DNA of 64,000 nt from Atopobium sp. (lineage in GTDB: Bacteria; Actinomycetota; Coriobacteriia; Coriobacteriales; Atopobiaceae). Below, piece by piece: positions 40,522 to 49,573 of the stretch (positions are counted from its first letter, which is position 1; each line of letters begins with the position of its first letter). The DNA is taken from the NCBI GenBank assembly GCA_022732885.1, contig JAIJTS010000005.1, forward strand, positions 1 through 64,000. The letters are read 5' to 3'. The notes beneath the pieces were generated by a model that saw only the letters and a list, made by a program, of their open reading frames with translations, made no database searches and was not told where the DNA came from. Position numbers and translations under genes: made by a program.

Positions 40522-42606
40522 TTAGAAAGGCGTTCTCAATGAACTCTCTACCTTGGCTGCTGCATCGTCAAAGGTAATCTCAAGGCAGTTCTTAAGCATG
40601 TTCTGACCAACACAGTAGATGCCGTCGTTAACGCAGGCGCTGGCTATAGCAACTGCCTTATTAAAGGTAATTTTTTGGTCAAAGACAGGAACACCATTTT
40701 GTTCAAGGAACGAGAATACCTCTTGGGGGGTATCTAGCTTCTTAACAGAAGTGTCTGCCTTAAGAAGGTCTTCAAGCTCTTCCTTTGCGCTTTGAGCAAC
40801 ACTGCCACCGATAATTATTGCCATTTGATAGCAAGCTGCACAGAGATCAGAGCGTCCCAGTTTCCACTCCATATACGCTAGGCGATAGTATATAAGCGCA
40901 ACATCTGAGCTAGAGAAAATGTGTGCAATAAGGTCTTTGAGCAGTTTTGCGGCCTCAAAAATCTTTGACTGATCTTCTAATGTTCTTACCAATAGAAGCG
41001 TTGCGTCAATTCCCAAAGGAGAAATTCTGTGGGCTTCTTGTGCATAACGTTCTGCTTTTTCTGGCTTTTCAAGTAGGTTGTAAGCGCGAGCTATTCTAGA
41101 CAAAGACATAAAATACGTGTCTGGAATAAGCACCAGTTTTCTTGGCTCATCAGGGAATGCAAGGTTATAAGCTACGCGCTCTGAAAGGGAATCAAAATAC
41201 CTATAGATAGAATCTGAATCATCCAGGTAGAGACCCATATCAAGGGTTGGTGAAACCTGGGACTCAAGCTCTGTAAGTGTCTTTTCTAGAGCTTCAGCAT
41301 CTGGCTCTCCGTCCATGATGTTTTTTATGGTCTCAAGTGTTTTGTTAAGAGGCGAGCCAAAAAGGAATTTCTCGGCCATGGTTCTTCTATCCGAGAAATC
41401 GATGGTACCTTCGACCAGGCCATGGATGACTCTATCAAAGCCTTCAATAGCGTAAATATCAGAAGTTGATGCTTTTGCTTCTTCAAATTTCCCAACCGCG
41501 TCTGCAGTAGAAGCGTCTTTTGGAATGTTGTTGAGAGTAGTGTTCCAAAGTCTGATGCGATGAGATGCCTCAGAGTACCCAAGATCACTTACCTTTTGAG
41601 CGCCGCAAACAGCGGTAACTGCTGGCGAACAGGGACGATCAGAAAGGTCTGGCATCTCAAAGAAGCTGCGAGGAGAAACCCACTCATCCGTTGGCTTCAT
41701 AAAAGGTTCAACTTCACTGAACCAACCTTTAGAGTCAAAAGAAACTTTGAGAGCTGGGTCTTGTGGGAAGCTGTTGCCATCAATTTGAGTATTTGCTGCA
41801 GCAGGTAAGAGGCGAGCAAGAGCTGCCTCGTTTAAGTCCATAGATAGGACAATACGGTCTTCTCCACGCAAGCTTCCATTGATGCAAACACGAGAGATTT
41901 TGCAGCTCTGAAGAGCCATACGAGCCACACAAAGAGAAGTACGCAATGCGTAAGCACGAGCTGCTGCAATTTGCTCTGATTTTTCTGCAGATAAGAAACT
42001 AAAGCAGCGAGGACGAGCTATAAAAAACTCAAATACCAAAATATCAAGCTGCGGATTGTATGAGAAGTTATATACCATCCTAAAAGGGAAGGGCGTATTT
42101 TCAACGTAGTTGGCAAACCAGAGACGCTTCATCCAGTCCGAGCTGCCATCAGCGTTACCACTAAAAGGAGCAACTTGCTCAGAAAAAGAAGCTGACTTTG
42201 GCATGAGGCTTGCTACCTGCGAGAGGGTAGTACGAACAAGTTGGAGATCAGTTTCAGAAGCATGGGTATTCTTTAGAGCCTCAACGTCTTGTGAAATGTT
42301 GAGGATTGCCTCAGTTGCAATAAAGGCATCGTACTCTTCTGGCGCACACTCCAAAGTATTGGCGTTAAACCACCAACGGCCCGTTCTATCAAGCTTATGA
42401 ACATCACCCTTGGGCAGATTGGTATTCTCGAGATTTTTAGAGCGCATCAGCATCTCTTGAAGGCCTGCATCTGTAATTTGATTGTTTGCAACAAGGTCTT
42501 TAAGAGAGGCAATGACATTATTTGAGCGCAACAAAATATTCTCTAGGGTAGAACCCTGAGATTGCTTTGAAGCTTTATTTAGCGAGAAAAGATTTGAGAC
42601 GCCCAA
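40522..42606 (-). CDS. Conserved hypothetical protein with TPR-like C-terminus
   Basis: The protein has 694 residues. The start codon is TTG at 42606 with GGGAG just upstream. No signal peptide or membrane segment is evident. The N-terminal two thirds are mixed alpha/beta, with a probable globular domain around residues 160-270 (VEFFIARPRCFSF). Residues about 480-620 show helix pairs such as SRIARAYNLLEKPEKAERYAQEAHRISP and YYRLAYMEWKLGRSDLCAACYQMAI, typical of tetratricopeptide repeats. The sequence is unknown to me apart from that. A role as a scaffold in the cytoplasm is plausible. It is convergent with coaE with only about 25 bases between. Confidence 0.75.
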   Translation of the reverse strand: MGVSNLFSLNKASKQSQGSTLENILLRSNNVIASLKDLVANNQITDAGLQEMLMRSKNLENTNLPKGDVHKLDRTGRWWFNANTLECAPEEYDAFIATEAILNISQDVEALKNTHASETDLQLVRTTLSQVASLMPKSASFSEQVAPFSGNADGSSDWMKRLWFANYVENTPFPFRMVYNFSYNPQLDILVFEFFIARPRCFSFLSAEKSEQIAAARAYALRTSLCVARMALQSCKISRVCINGSLRGEDRIVLSMDLNEAALARLLPAAANTQIDGNSFPQDPALKVSFDSKGWFSEVEPFMKPTDEWVSPRSFFEMPDLSDRPCSPAVTAVCGAQKVSDLGYSEASHRIRLWNTTLNNIPKDASTADAVGKFEEAKASTSDIYAIEGFDRVIHGLVEGTIDFSDRRTMAEKFLFGSPLNKTLETIKNIMDGEPDAEALEKTLTELESQVSPTLDMGLYLDDSDSIYRYFDSLSERVAYNLAFPDEPRKLVLIPDTYFMSLSRIARAYNLLEKPEKAERYAQEAHRISPLGIDATLLLVRTLEDQSKIFEAAKLLKDLIAHIFSSSDVALIYYRLAYMEWKLGRSDLCAACYQMAIIIGGSVAQSAKEELEDLLKADTSVKKLDTPQEVFSFLEQNGVPVFDQKITFNKAVAIASACVNDGIYCVGQNMLKNCLEITFDDAAAKVESSLRTPF

Positions 42607-42721
42607 GGTATCTCCCTTATCTAATGTAACTTGTTTATTTAGGTGCTAGTTTAGCGCATATAGGTAATTTATTTATTACCCGTCACGCTTTGAAACTATA
42701 CTGCAATTTATAAATAGTATA

Positions 42722-42757
42722 GAACAAATGTTTCAGTTTTAGGAAGTGGGGTATACT
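42722..42757 (+). promoter_or_regulatory. uvrB promoter with LexA-like box
   Basis: GAACAAATGTTT (42722-42733) matches the Gram-positive LexA box GAAC-N4-GTTC except for the last base. -10 TATACT (42752-42757) follows a -35 region TGTTTC (42729-42734) at 17 bases, so the box overlaps the -35. This would make uvrB an SOS gene. Confidence 0.55.
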
Positions 42758-42782
42758 ACTTTCACAAGAAAAGGAGAATCTC

Positions 42783-45023
42783 ATGGATGCATCTCATGCT
42801 GAAGATCAACATAAAGAATATCTTGGTGCTGAACTGCGCCGATTTGGTCGTGAGGCAGGAGAAGAGAAGCTTCAGGTAGTGTCTCCCTTTGAGCCTGCCG
42901 GCGATCAGCCACAGGCAATAGAAAAGCTTGCCCAAGGAATTGAAGATGGGCTTAGGTATCAAACGCTCTTAGGTGTTACAGGCTCGGGTAAGACCTTCTC
43001 CATGGCTAAGACTATCGAAAAACTTAATCGTCCTACACTTATTATGGAGCCCAATAAAACACTGGCTGCTCAGGTTGCTTCAGAGATGAAGGAACTTTTT
43101 CCTAATAACGCTGTTGTGTACTTTGTCTCGTACTATGACTATTACCAGCCAGAAGCATATGTTCCACAGTCAGATACGTACATAGAAAAAGATGCTTCCA
43201 TCAATGAAGAGGTAGAAAAGCTTCGCCACCAGGCAACCTCATCGCTTCTATCCAGAAGAGATGTCATTGTTGTTGCATCTGTTTCGTGCATATACGGTAT
43301 TGGTAGTCCTCAAGATTATGCAGGCCTTGCACCTAATGTAGACAAATCTGTCCCTCTTGAGCGTGATGATTTTATTAAAGATCTTATTGATGTTCAGTAC
43401 GATAGAAATGATTATGATCTGCAGCGTGGTATGTTTAGGGTTCGTGGAGACGTTGTTGATGTGTTTCCTCCATACGCAGAAAATCCGCTGCGCATTGAGT
43501 TCTTTGGTGATGAAGTAGAAAGCATTTCAGAGGTTAGCAATGTAACGGGAGAAGTGCTGAGAGAGTTTGATGCTATTCCAATTTGGCCAGCATCTCACTA
43601 TGTTACTGAGCGTCCAAAAATTACCCATGCACTGACAACCATCTCTGAAGAGATGGAGGCTCGTGTTAAAGAGCTTAAAGAAAACGATAAATTACTAGAA
43701 GCTCAGCGTCTTGCTCAGAGAACTAACTATGACCTAGAGATGCTTGAGACTATGGGTTACTGCAATGGTATTGAGAACTACTCACGCCATTTAGATGGTC
43801 GAGCCCCAGGTGAGCCTCCCTATACGCTCATTGATTATTTCCCTAAAGATATGATTTGTATTATCGATGAGTCGCACGTTACTGTTCCTCAAATTAGAGG
43901 CATGTATGAGGGAGATAGGTCTCGTAAAGTTACACTGGTAGATCACGGATTTAGACTTCCTTCTGCTCTTGATAACAGACCGCTTAGATTTGACGAGTTT
44001 GAAGGACGTATTCCGCAGTTTATTTACGTATCTGCAACTCCTGGAGACTATGAAGAGACGGTTGCTCAGCAACAGGTTGAGCAGATTATTCGTCCAACTG
44101 GTCTTCTAGATCCAAAGATTGATGTCAGACCAGTAAGAGGTCAGATTGATGATCTTATTTCAGAGGTCAAAGAGAGAGTAGCAAAAAAAGAGCGCGTTCT
44201 TGTTACTACGCTTACTAAGAGAATGGCAGAAGATCTTACAGATCACCTGTTAGATGAGGGTATTAAAGTCAACTATATGCACTCGGACACCGCTACGCTT
44301 GACCGTGTGGAAATCATCAGAGATTTACGTCAGGGAAAGATTGACGTACTGGTTGGAATTAACCTTTTGCGAGAAGGACTTGATATTCCAGAGGTTTCGC
44401 TTGTTGCCATACTTGATGCAGATAAAGAGGGCTTTTTAAGAAACAGAAGATCGCTTATTCAGACTATGGGTAGAGCGGCTAGAAACGCTTCTGGCCAGGT
44501 CATTATGTATGCCGATAAGATTACTGATTCTATGCGTATTGCTATAGATGAGACAAAAAGGCGTCGAGAGCTTCAGGAAGCGTTTAACAAAGAGCACGGT
44601 GTTGTACCTAAGACCGTTAAGAAATCTATTACGGATATTGCGGGCTTTATTGCTGAGGCTTCAGAAAACATTGATAAACGTAAGCGCAAAAACGGAGAGT
44701 TTTATACCGCTTCTGATGACGAAGATACCCTTGAAGAACAGCAGGAATCAATTCTTGAGATGCCTGCAGAATTGCTTGCTGAAGAGCTTCAAAATCTTCC
44801 GCGTTCAGAGGTTGAAGCTATGCTTTCTGGTATGGAAGCAGAGATGGCAGAAGCTTCTGCGTCAATGGATTATGAACATGCAGCAGAGCTCAGAGATCAG
44901 ATTGTAGCCATTAGAAGTCAGCTTGAAGGCACTACGTCAGATGATGTTATCAAGAGGCTTAAAACAGGGGCTAGAAAGGGTAGTGCTCACGCAACTCGCA
45001 GACGCTATAGAGGCAAGCACTAA
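42783..45023 (+). CDS. uvrB: Excinuclease ABC subunit B
   Basis: The protein has 746 residues, with a tail of about 25 extra residues ahead of SPFEPAGDQPQAIEKL. Helicase motif I is LGVTGSGKTFSMA (about 60-72), the beta-hairpin is YYDYYQPEAYVPQSDTYIEKD (about 115-135), and the DESHV and GRAARN boxes are present. The C-terminal UvrC-binding helix pair is at about 685-720 (ASMDYEHAAELRDQI). It verifies DNA damage with UvrA and then recruits UvrC. AAAAGGAGA precedes the ATG. Its stop overlaps the end of the convergent flavoprotein gene by a few bases, with no terminator between. Confidence 0.97.
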   Translation: MDASHAEDQHKEYLGAELRRFGREAGEEKLQVVSPFEPAGDQPQAIEKLAQGIEDGLRYQTLLGVTGSGKTFSMAKTIEKLNRPTLIMEPNKTLAAQVASEMKELFPNNAVVYFVSYYDYYQPEAYVPQSDTYIEKDASINEEVEKLRHQATSSLLSRRDVIVVASVSCIYGIGSPQDYAGLAPNVDKSVPLERDDFIKDLIDVQYDRNDYDLQRGMFRVRGDVVDVFPPYAENPLRIEFFGDEVESISEVSNVTGEVLREFDAIPIWPASHYVTERPKITHALTTISEEMEARVKELKENDKLLEAQRLAQRTNYDLEMLETMGYCNGIENYSRHLDGRAPGEPPYTLIDYFPKDMICIIDESHVTVPQIRGMYEGDRSRKVTLVDHGFRLPSALDNRPLRFDEFEGRIPQFIYVSATPGDYEETVAQQQVEQIIRPTGLLDPKIDVRPVRGQIDDLISEVKERVAKKERVLVTTLTKRMAEDLTDHLLDEGIKVNYMHSDTATLDRVEIIRDLRQGKIDVLVGINLLREGLDIPEVSLVAILDADKEGFLRNRRSLIQTMGRAARNASGQVIMYADKITDSMRIAIDETKRRRELQEAFNKEHGVVPKTVKKSITDIAGFIAEASENIDKRKRKNGEFYTASDDEDTLEEQQESILEMPAELLAEELQNLPRSEVEAMLSGMEAEMAEASASMDYEHAAELRDQIVAIRSQLEGTTSDDVIKRLKTGARKGSAHATRRRYRGKH

Positions 45024-46690
45024 GCGTTGTTGTAGCGCTCCACTATAAGCTCAGCCATTCTTATGCCGTCAGCAGCTGCACTCATAATACCGCCCGCATA
45101 GCCAGCGCCTTCACCTACAGGCCATATTCCTGGTGTGTTGACGCTTTGTCCTGTTTCATCTCGGGTAATTCTTACAGGAGAGCTTGATCTTGTTTCAACA
45201 CCCGTAAGTACAGCGTCGGGATGAGCAAAGCCATGAAGTTTTTTGTCCATAACCGGAAGGGCTTCTTGCAAGGTTTGTAAGATGTAGGGTGGTAGACAGT
45301 CTTCAAGTGAGGTCCAGGTAACGCCACGTGGATACGTTGGTTTTACCGAACGAGGCCCAGTAGAAGCTTTATTGTTTAGGAAGTCGCCAACAAGCTGGGC
45401 TGGAGCAACATAAGCGCCTCCGCCTGCTTTATAAGCTGCCTGCTCACAGGTGCGTTGCAGTTCAATTCCAGCAAGTACGTCGTCTCCTGGAAGATCTTCT
45501 GGATAGACGTTAGCTAACAGTCCAGAGTTGGCGTTTTTACCCGCGCGGTCAGACAGGCTCATACCATTTGTGACCACGCCGTTCTTCTCGCTAGCTGCAG
45601 AAACAACATAGCCGCCAGGACACATACAGAACGAGAAGGCACTTCTACCAGAGGGAAGATGAACAGAAAGCTTGTAAGGAGCTGCCCCCAGTACGGGATT
45701 GGTTGCTTCGGGGCCGTACAGTGACTTATTGATTTGAGACTGAAGATGCTCAATTCTCACGCCCATAGCAAAGGTTTTTCTCTCCATAGAAATGCCTTTG
45801 TCTTTGAGCATGACATACGTGTCTCTACTTGAGTGTCCAGTTGCAAGAATCATAGTGTGCGTTTTTATGGTTTCTGTTTGAGTTGAACCATTTGGATTGG
45901 TCTTCTCAACCTGAAGCGCAGAAAGAGAGCCGTCTGAGGCTCGCTCTAGGGAGGTGAGCTTTGTCCTAAATGCAACGGATCCGCCCGCGTCTTCAATCAT
46001 TGTGACAATGTTGGTCACAACAGCAGGAAGAACATCACTTCCTACATGGGGCTTTGCATCCCACAAAATGTTTTTCTGTGCGCCTGCTTTAACAAAAGTC
46101 TCAAGAATAAAGCGATGAGAAGCACTTTTGGTGCCCGTGTTGAGTTTTCCATCAGAAAACGTACCAGCACCACCAAGGCCAAACTGGATGTTGCTCTCAA
46201 GATCTAGCTGACCAGTTTGGTTGTGATGCTCTACTGCAGCAGTTCTTCTTGTTGCGTCATCTCCACGCTCAATGAGCAGGGGATTAAGGCCAGCCTTGGC
46301 AAGCGTAAGTGCACAGAACAAGCCAGCACATCCAGCTCCTACAACAACGGGACGGTTCTCTGGAGGCGCAGGCTGCGTTGCTTTGGGGAGTGTAAAAGTA
46401 TTTGGCTCAGCGCGCTTGATATGCTTTGCTGCAGGTTTACCTTGAATCTTGCTCAGTAGTTTTTGTTCTGTTGCTGGCCCACCTTTAAGGTTTACGTGAT
46501 AGGTGAGGATAAGAACGATGTCGTTTCTTTTACGGGCATCAATTGAGCGTTTATGTAGCTCATATGAGGCAATCTCATCCGCAGAAACTCGGAGGGTGCG
46601 AAGGAGTGCGTCAAATCCCACTTTTGATTCTTTAGCGGGATGCTTACGAAGAGGAGCAACATGAACTTTAATGTTTGATACTTCTAGCAT
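45020..46690 (-). CDS. FAD-dependent dehydrogenase (COG2509-like)
   Basis: The protein has 556 residues. A ferredoxin-like N-terminal domain (about 1-105, ending LTYHVNLKGG) precedes the FAD-binding Rossmann motif VVVGAGCAGLFCALTLAKAG (about 116-135). IQFGLGGAGTFSDGKLNT (about 168-185) and ATGHSSRDTYVMLKD are typical of this group of uncharacterised dehydrogenases. The C-terminal GEGAGYAGGIMSAAADGI closes the FAD site. Substrate and partner are unknown; no membrane anchor is seen. The gene is one base from the next flavoprotein on the same strand, so the two are cotranscribed. GAGGAC precedes the ATG. Confidence 0.9.
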   Translation of the reverse strand: MLEVSNIKVHVAPLRKHPAKESKVGFDALLRTLRVSADEIASYELHKRSIDARKRNDIVLILTYHVNLKGGPATEQKLLSKIQGKPAAKHIKRAEPNTFTLPKATQPAPPENRPVVVGAGCAGLFCALTLAKAGLNPLLIERGDDATRRTAAVEHHNQTGQLDLESNIQFGLGGAGTFSDGKLNTGTKSASHRFILETFVKAGAQKNILWDAKPHVGSDVLPAVVTNIVTMIEDAGGSVAFRTKLTSLERASDGSLSALQVEKTNPNGSTQTETIKTHTMILATGHSSRDTYVMLKDKGISMERKTFAMGVRIEHLQSQINKSLYGPEATNPVLGAAPYKLSVHLPSGRSAFSFCMCPGGYVVSAASEKNGVVTNGMSLSDRAGKNANSGLLANVYPEDLPGDDVLAGIELQRTCEQAAYKAGGGAYVAPAQLVGDFLNNKASTGPRSVKPTYPRGVTWTSLEDCLPPYILQTLQEALPVMDKKLHGFAHPDAVLTGVETRSSSPVRITRDETGQSVNTPGIWPVGEGAGYAGGIMSAAADGIRMAELIVERYNNA

Positions 46691-46691
46691 G

Positions 46692-47945
46692 TTAGTTGTC
46701 CTCTTTCAAAGATCTGTGATTCTGACAAGCACTTTTTGCGGCGGCTAGACCAGCAACCATGCCGCTTTCCCACGCCCACGAGAGGTTAAAGCCTCCACAC
46801 TGTGCGTCAATATCAAGAGCTTCTCCCGCAATAAACAGACCAGAAACGTTACGCGCTTCAAGCGTGCTTGTGTCCACTTGATCGATGGAAATTCCGCCAA
46901 CACAAACCTGTGGGACAACTTTAGTGGACGCTCCTGTAACGGTAAAAGTCATTTTGTGAGCTTTGGCAACCGTGGTTCTAACTGAGTCATTGGCCCCCAG
47001 GTAAGCAGCAATTTGTGGATCGAGAAGACCGTCGGTAGTGTGAGCTTCTTCTGCGGCTACAACTTCTTCTTCGGTAAGCTGGGGGAGAAGGTCAATCTCA
47101 AGCACATCGCCTGGAAGAGCGGTGCGGGACAAGTTAAAAATCATGATGCCCGAGAGTCCAAACGGTCTAAAGAGCAACTCGCCAGATTCCTGTTTGAGAA
47201 CAGTGCCGTCCCTTAAAAGAGTTGCGTGTGCTCGTACGCGCTTACCGTCCAAGCTTGCTGGAGGTTGAGGAGTGCAGGTAAGTGCACAGAGACCAGGCCG
47301 CAGCGAGGTGGTCTGCAGCTGAAGGCTTTCAGCAAGTTTTGTGGTTATGAGTCCACCAGTAGCTAGAACAACCGACGATGCGCGGACCTCATAGGTTTTC
47401 TCGCCACCAAAGCATTCTTGGAAGCCAATACTAAAGCCATTATGCTGGGATTTGACTGATGTTACTTCTCGTCCCAAAGCAAACTGCACGCCGGCTTTGT
47501 GGGCACGTTTGAGCAACAATGACTGGACGGAGCTTGCCTGCCTGGTAAGAGGGTACATTCTGCCTTCATCTTCAGTTGCCCACGCAAGGCCGCTGGACCT
47601 AAAGAAAGAGAGAATGTCTGCGAGGAAGGTATCCTTACTTTTGCAAACAGCCTGGACAAACTCTGGATGAGAGAAATTCTCAAAGCTCAAATCTGCATTG
47701 GTGAAGTTGCAACGACCACCACCTGTGGCCAGGATAGTCCTACCACTCTCCAGTGCTTTTTCAAAAACAACAACACGTTTATCTGTGCCAAGAGTCTCGG
47801 CAGCAGTGATAGCGGCGCAGAGTCCCGCTGCGCCGCCACCAAGAATTGCTACATCAATGTTTTCTGGCACCATGAACGCCTGAGCTTGCTTAATACGCTG
47901 AGCCTGTGCTGCTTGACGTTCTTTAACGCGTGTTGATTGAGCCAT
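46692..47945 (-). CDS. HI0933/BaiN-like flavoprotein oxidoreductase
   Basis: The protein has 417 residues. The FAD dinucleotide motif is VAILGGGAAGLCAAITAAE (about 33-51), and the family tag ATGGGRCNFTN is at about 72-82. The C-terminus has GLFIAGEALDIDAQCGGFNLSWAWESG (about 375-400), which completes the FAD pocket. The first 30 residues are a Gln/Ala/Lys-rich addition. The family is poorly characterised; some members reduce bile-acid intermediates, but such a role cannot be inferred here. It sits 48 bases behind Mrp in transcript order. Confidence 0.9.
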   Translation of the reverse strand: MAQSTRVKERQAAQAQRIKQAQAFMVPENIDVAILGGGAAGLCAAITAAETLGTDKRVVVFEKALESGRTILATGGGRCNFTNADLSFENFSHPEFVQAVCKSKDTFLADILSFFRSSGLAWATEDEGRMYPLTRQASSVQSLLLKRAHKAGVQFALGREVTSVKSQHNGFSIGFQECFGGEKTYEVRASSVVLATGGLITTKLAESLQLQTTSLRPGLCALTCTPQPPASLDGKRVRAHATLLRDGTVLKQESGELLFRPFGLSGIMIFNLSRTALPGDVLEIDLLPQLTEEEVVAAEEAHTTDGLLDPQIAAYLGANDSVRTTVAKAHKMTFTVTGASTKVVPQVCVGGISIDQVDTSTLEARNVSGLFIAGEALDIDAQCGGFNLSWAWESGMVAGLAAAKSACQNHRSLKEDN

Positions 47946-47993
47946 AGCGGATGTTTGCCTTATGCGATGAAAAAAGCTTCTAGCTTCTAGAAC

Positions 47994-48842
47994 TTACAGG
48001 TCAAGAACGCTTTGCGTAGCGTCAGGAACAAGACCTTCAGGAAGGTCTGTGCTAAAGGTTCCCTTATCAGCGATCTGTGCAAAGGTTGCATCCATAGGAA
48101 GCTGTCCCAAAGGCTTGAGGTTAAATGCCGCTGCGGTCTCAGCAAGCTTTGATGGACCATAAGGTTCAATATGCTCATCACAGTGAGGGCAGGTGATATA
48201 TGCCATGTTCTCAATCAAACCGAGTACAGGTACATGCATCATTTCTGCCATGCGCACTGCCTTGCCCACAACCATCTGAACAAGATCTTGTGGAGAAGAA
48301 ACAATCACAACACCCTCAACAGGAAGGGACTGGAATACTGTCAGCGCAACATCGCCTGTTCCTGGAGGCATATCAATCAGCAGGTAATCAAGGTCGCCCC
48401 AGTTGCACTGGCTGTAGAACTGCTGAATAGCGCCAGCAACCACGGGACCTCTCCAAAGAACAGGGTCAGTCTCGTTCTGGAGCACCAGGTTAGCGCTCAT
48501 AATTTTGATACCGTTTGCATCCTCGATAGGAATAAGCTGCTCCTCAACACCGTAAGAGCGCTCGTCAGAGATGCCAAACATACGAGGAATTGAAGGACCA
48601 GTAATATCGCCGTCAAGAATGCCAACACGCTTGCCTGCACGAGCAAGGTTAGTAGCAAGGATTCCGGTGACAAAAGACTTGCCAACGCCGCCTTTACCGG
48701 AAACAACGCCAATAACGTGTTTGACGCTTGAGTGCTGATTAAGTTCAAAGCCGGTAGGTGGTTGAGGCTCTTTCTTTTTTCCGTGAAGTGCAGCGTCAAC
48801 CTCTTTACGAAGCGCCTCGCGATCAATATCTACGTCTGCCAT
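47994..48842 (-). CDS. Mrp/NBP35-family iron-sulfur carrier ATPase
   Basis: The protein has 282 residues. The deviant Walker A is GVVSGKGGVGKSFVTGIL (about 45-62), with the signature Lys. DGDITGPSIPRMFG and DYLLIDMPPGTGD follow. The C-terminal CPHCDEH (about 226-232) is the Cys-x-x-Cys that binds the transferred cluster. The protein lacks the MIP18-like domain of longer Mrp proteins. It carries Fe-S clusters to target enzymes in the cytoplasm. AAGGAGAG precedes the ATG. Iron supply and cluster assembly are a plausible link with the metal block, but it is not adjacent. Confidence 0.93.
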   Translation of the reverse strand: MADVDIDREALRKEVDAALHGKKKEPQPPTGFELNQHSSVKHVIGVVSGKGGVGKSFVTGILATNLARAGKRVGILDGDITGPSIPRMFGISDERSYGVEEQLIPIEDANGIKIMSANLVLQNETDPVLWRGPVVAGAIQQFYSQCNWGDLDYLLIDMPPGTGDVALTVFQSLPVEGVVIVSSPQDLVQMVVGKAVRMAEMMHVPVLGLIENMAYITCPHCDEHIEPYGPSKLAETAAAFNLKPLGQLPMDATFAQIADKGTFSTDLPEGLVPDATQSVLDL

Positions 48843-48960
48843 ATCTCTCCTTATGTAGCAGTTGTATGCAATAACTACTTAATTCTACCCATAGAAGTTT
48901 ATGGCAATCGAGATAGCTATAATCTTTTTGGCGTACTTTAGCTGAACGTAGGAGGTTCAC

Positions 48961-49422
48961 ATGATTTTCTCGTCAATTAAAAATTTATCTGAGAATAATT
49001 TTGGTCAGAAGTATATGGCTTGTGCTGCGGAGTTTTTGGCAACCCACAATCTGGATGAGCTACCTCTGGGCAAGACAGAAATTGACGGAGATAACGTTTT
49101 TATAAACGTTATGGAGTTTGAGCCGGCTCTTCCTAGCGAGAAGGACTATGAGGCTCATAAAGTTTACGCCGATATTCACGTAGTTATTTCTGGCACCGAA
49201 AGCATTGCCGTTGCCCCTCTTGAACAGTGTGTTCTTAAAGGTGAATACAATTATGACGCTGACTTTGGCGTCTATACCAATCCTGGAGAAGAGACCTGGG
49301 TCACTTTACATGTAGGTGATTTTTTGGTGACACCTCCATCAGATGCCCATAAACCAGGCTGCACGTTGGAGAAATCTGGCTTAAAGCTCAAAAAAGCTGT
49401 GATGAAGGTTCGCGTTAAGTAA
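48961..49422 (+). CDS. YhcH/YjgK/YiaL family protein
   Basis: The protein has 153 residues of a cupin-like beta fold. The family core EAHKVYADIHVVISGTESI (about 62-80), with a His-x(5)-His metal pair, and FLVTPPSDAHKPG (about 121-133) are seen. Members are linked to N-glycolylneuraminate or sugar-acid metabolism and act as sugar-binding or anomerase proteins; the exact role is unclear. GTAGGAGG precedes the ATG. It is monocistronic, with a terminator behind. Confidence 0.9.
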   Translation: MIFSSIKNLSENNFGQKYMACAAEFLATHNLDELPLGKTEIDGDNVFINVMEFEPALPSEKDYEAHKVYADIHVVISGTESIAVAPLEQCVLKGEYNYDADFGVYTNPGEETWVTLHVGDFLVTPPSDAHKPGCTLEKSGLKLKKAVMKVRVK

Positions 49423-49469
49423 GAAGACATGCTCGTTGTGTTTTAGCAGCATTATCTTGGGTATACTAG

Positions 49470-49515
49470 AACATCAGTACGCACAAACAACATCAGTGTG
49501 TACTGATGTTGTTTT
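49470..49515 (+). terminator. Terminator-like hairpin between yhcH-like gene and uvrA
   Basis: AACATCAGTAC pairs with GTACTGATGTT over 11 bases and continues into a CAC/GTG pair, followed by GTTTTC. A TATACT just before it (49462-49467) could be a -10. Confidence 0.65.
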
Positions 49516-49518
49516 CTA

Positions 49519-49547
49519 TTGACAGTAGGCGGGTACAAGAAATGTAC
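49519..49547 (+). promoter_or_regulatory. Putative uvrA promoter
   Basis: A consensus -35 TTGACA (49519-49524) lies about 50 bases before uvrA; the -10 is weak. GTAC-N7-GTAC (49533-49547) lies across the -10 region. No LexA box of the uvrB type is seen. Confidence 0.4.
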
Positions 49548-49573
49548 ACGTCAAACTGGTTATGTGAGGAACT

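Noticed and set aside
49519..49547. LexA box at uvrA
   Set aside because: The dyad is GTAC-N7-GTAC, not the GAAC-N4-GTTC pattern seen at uvrB.
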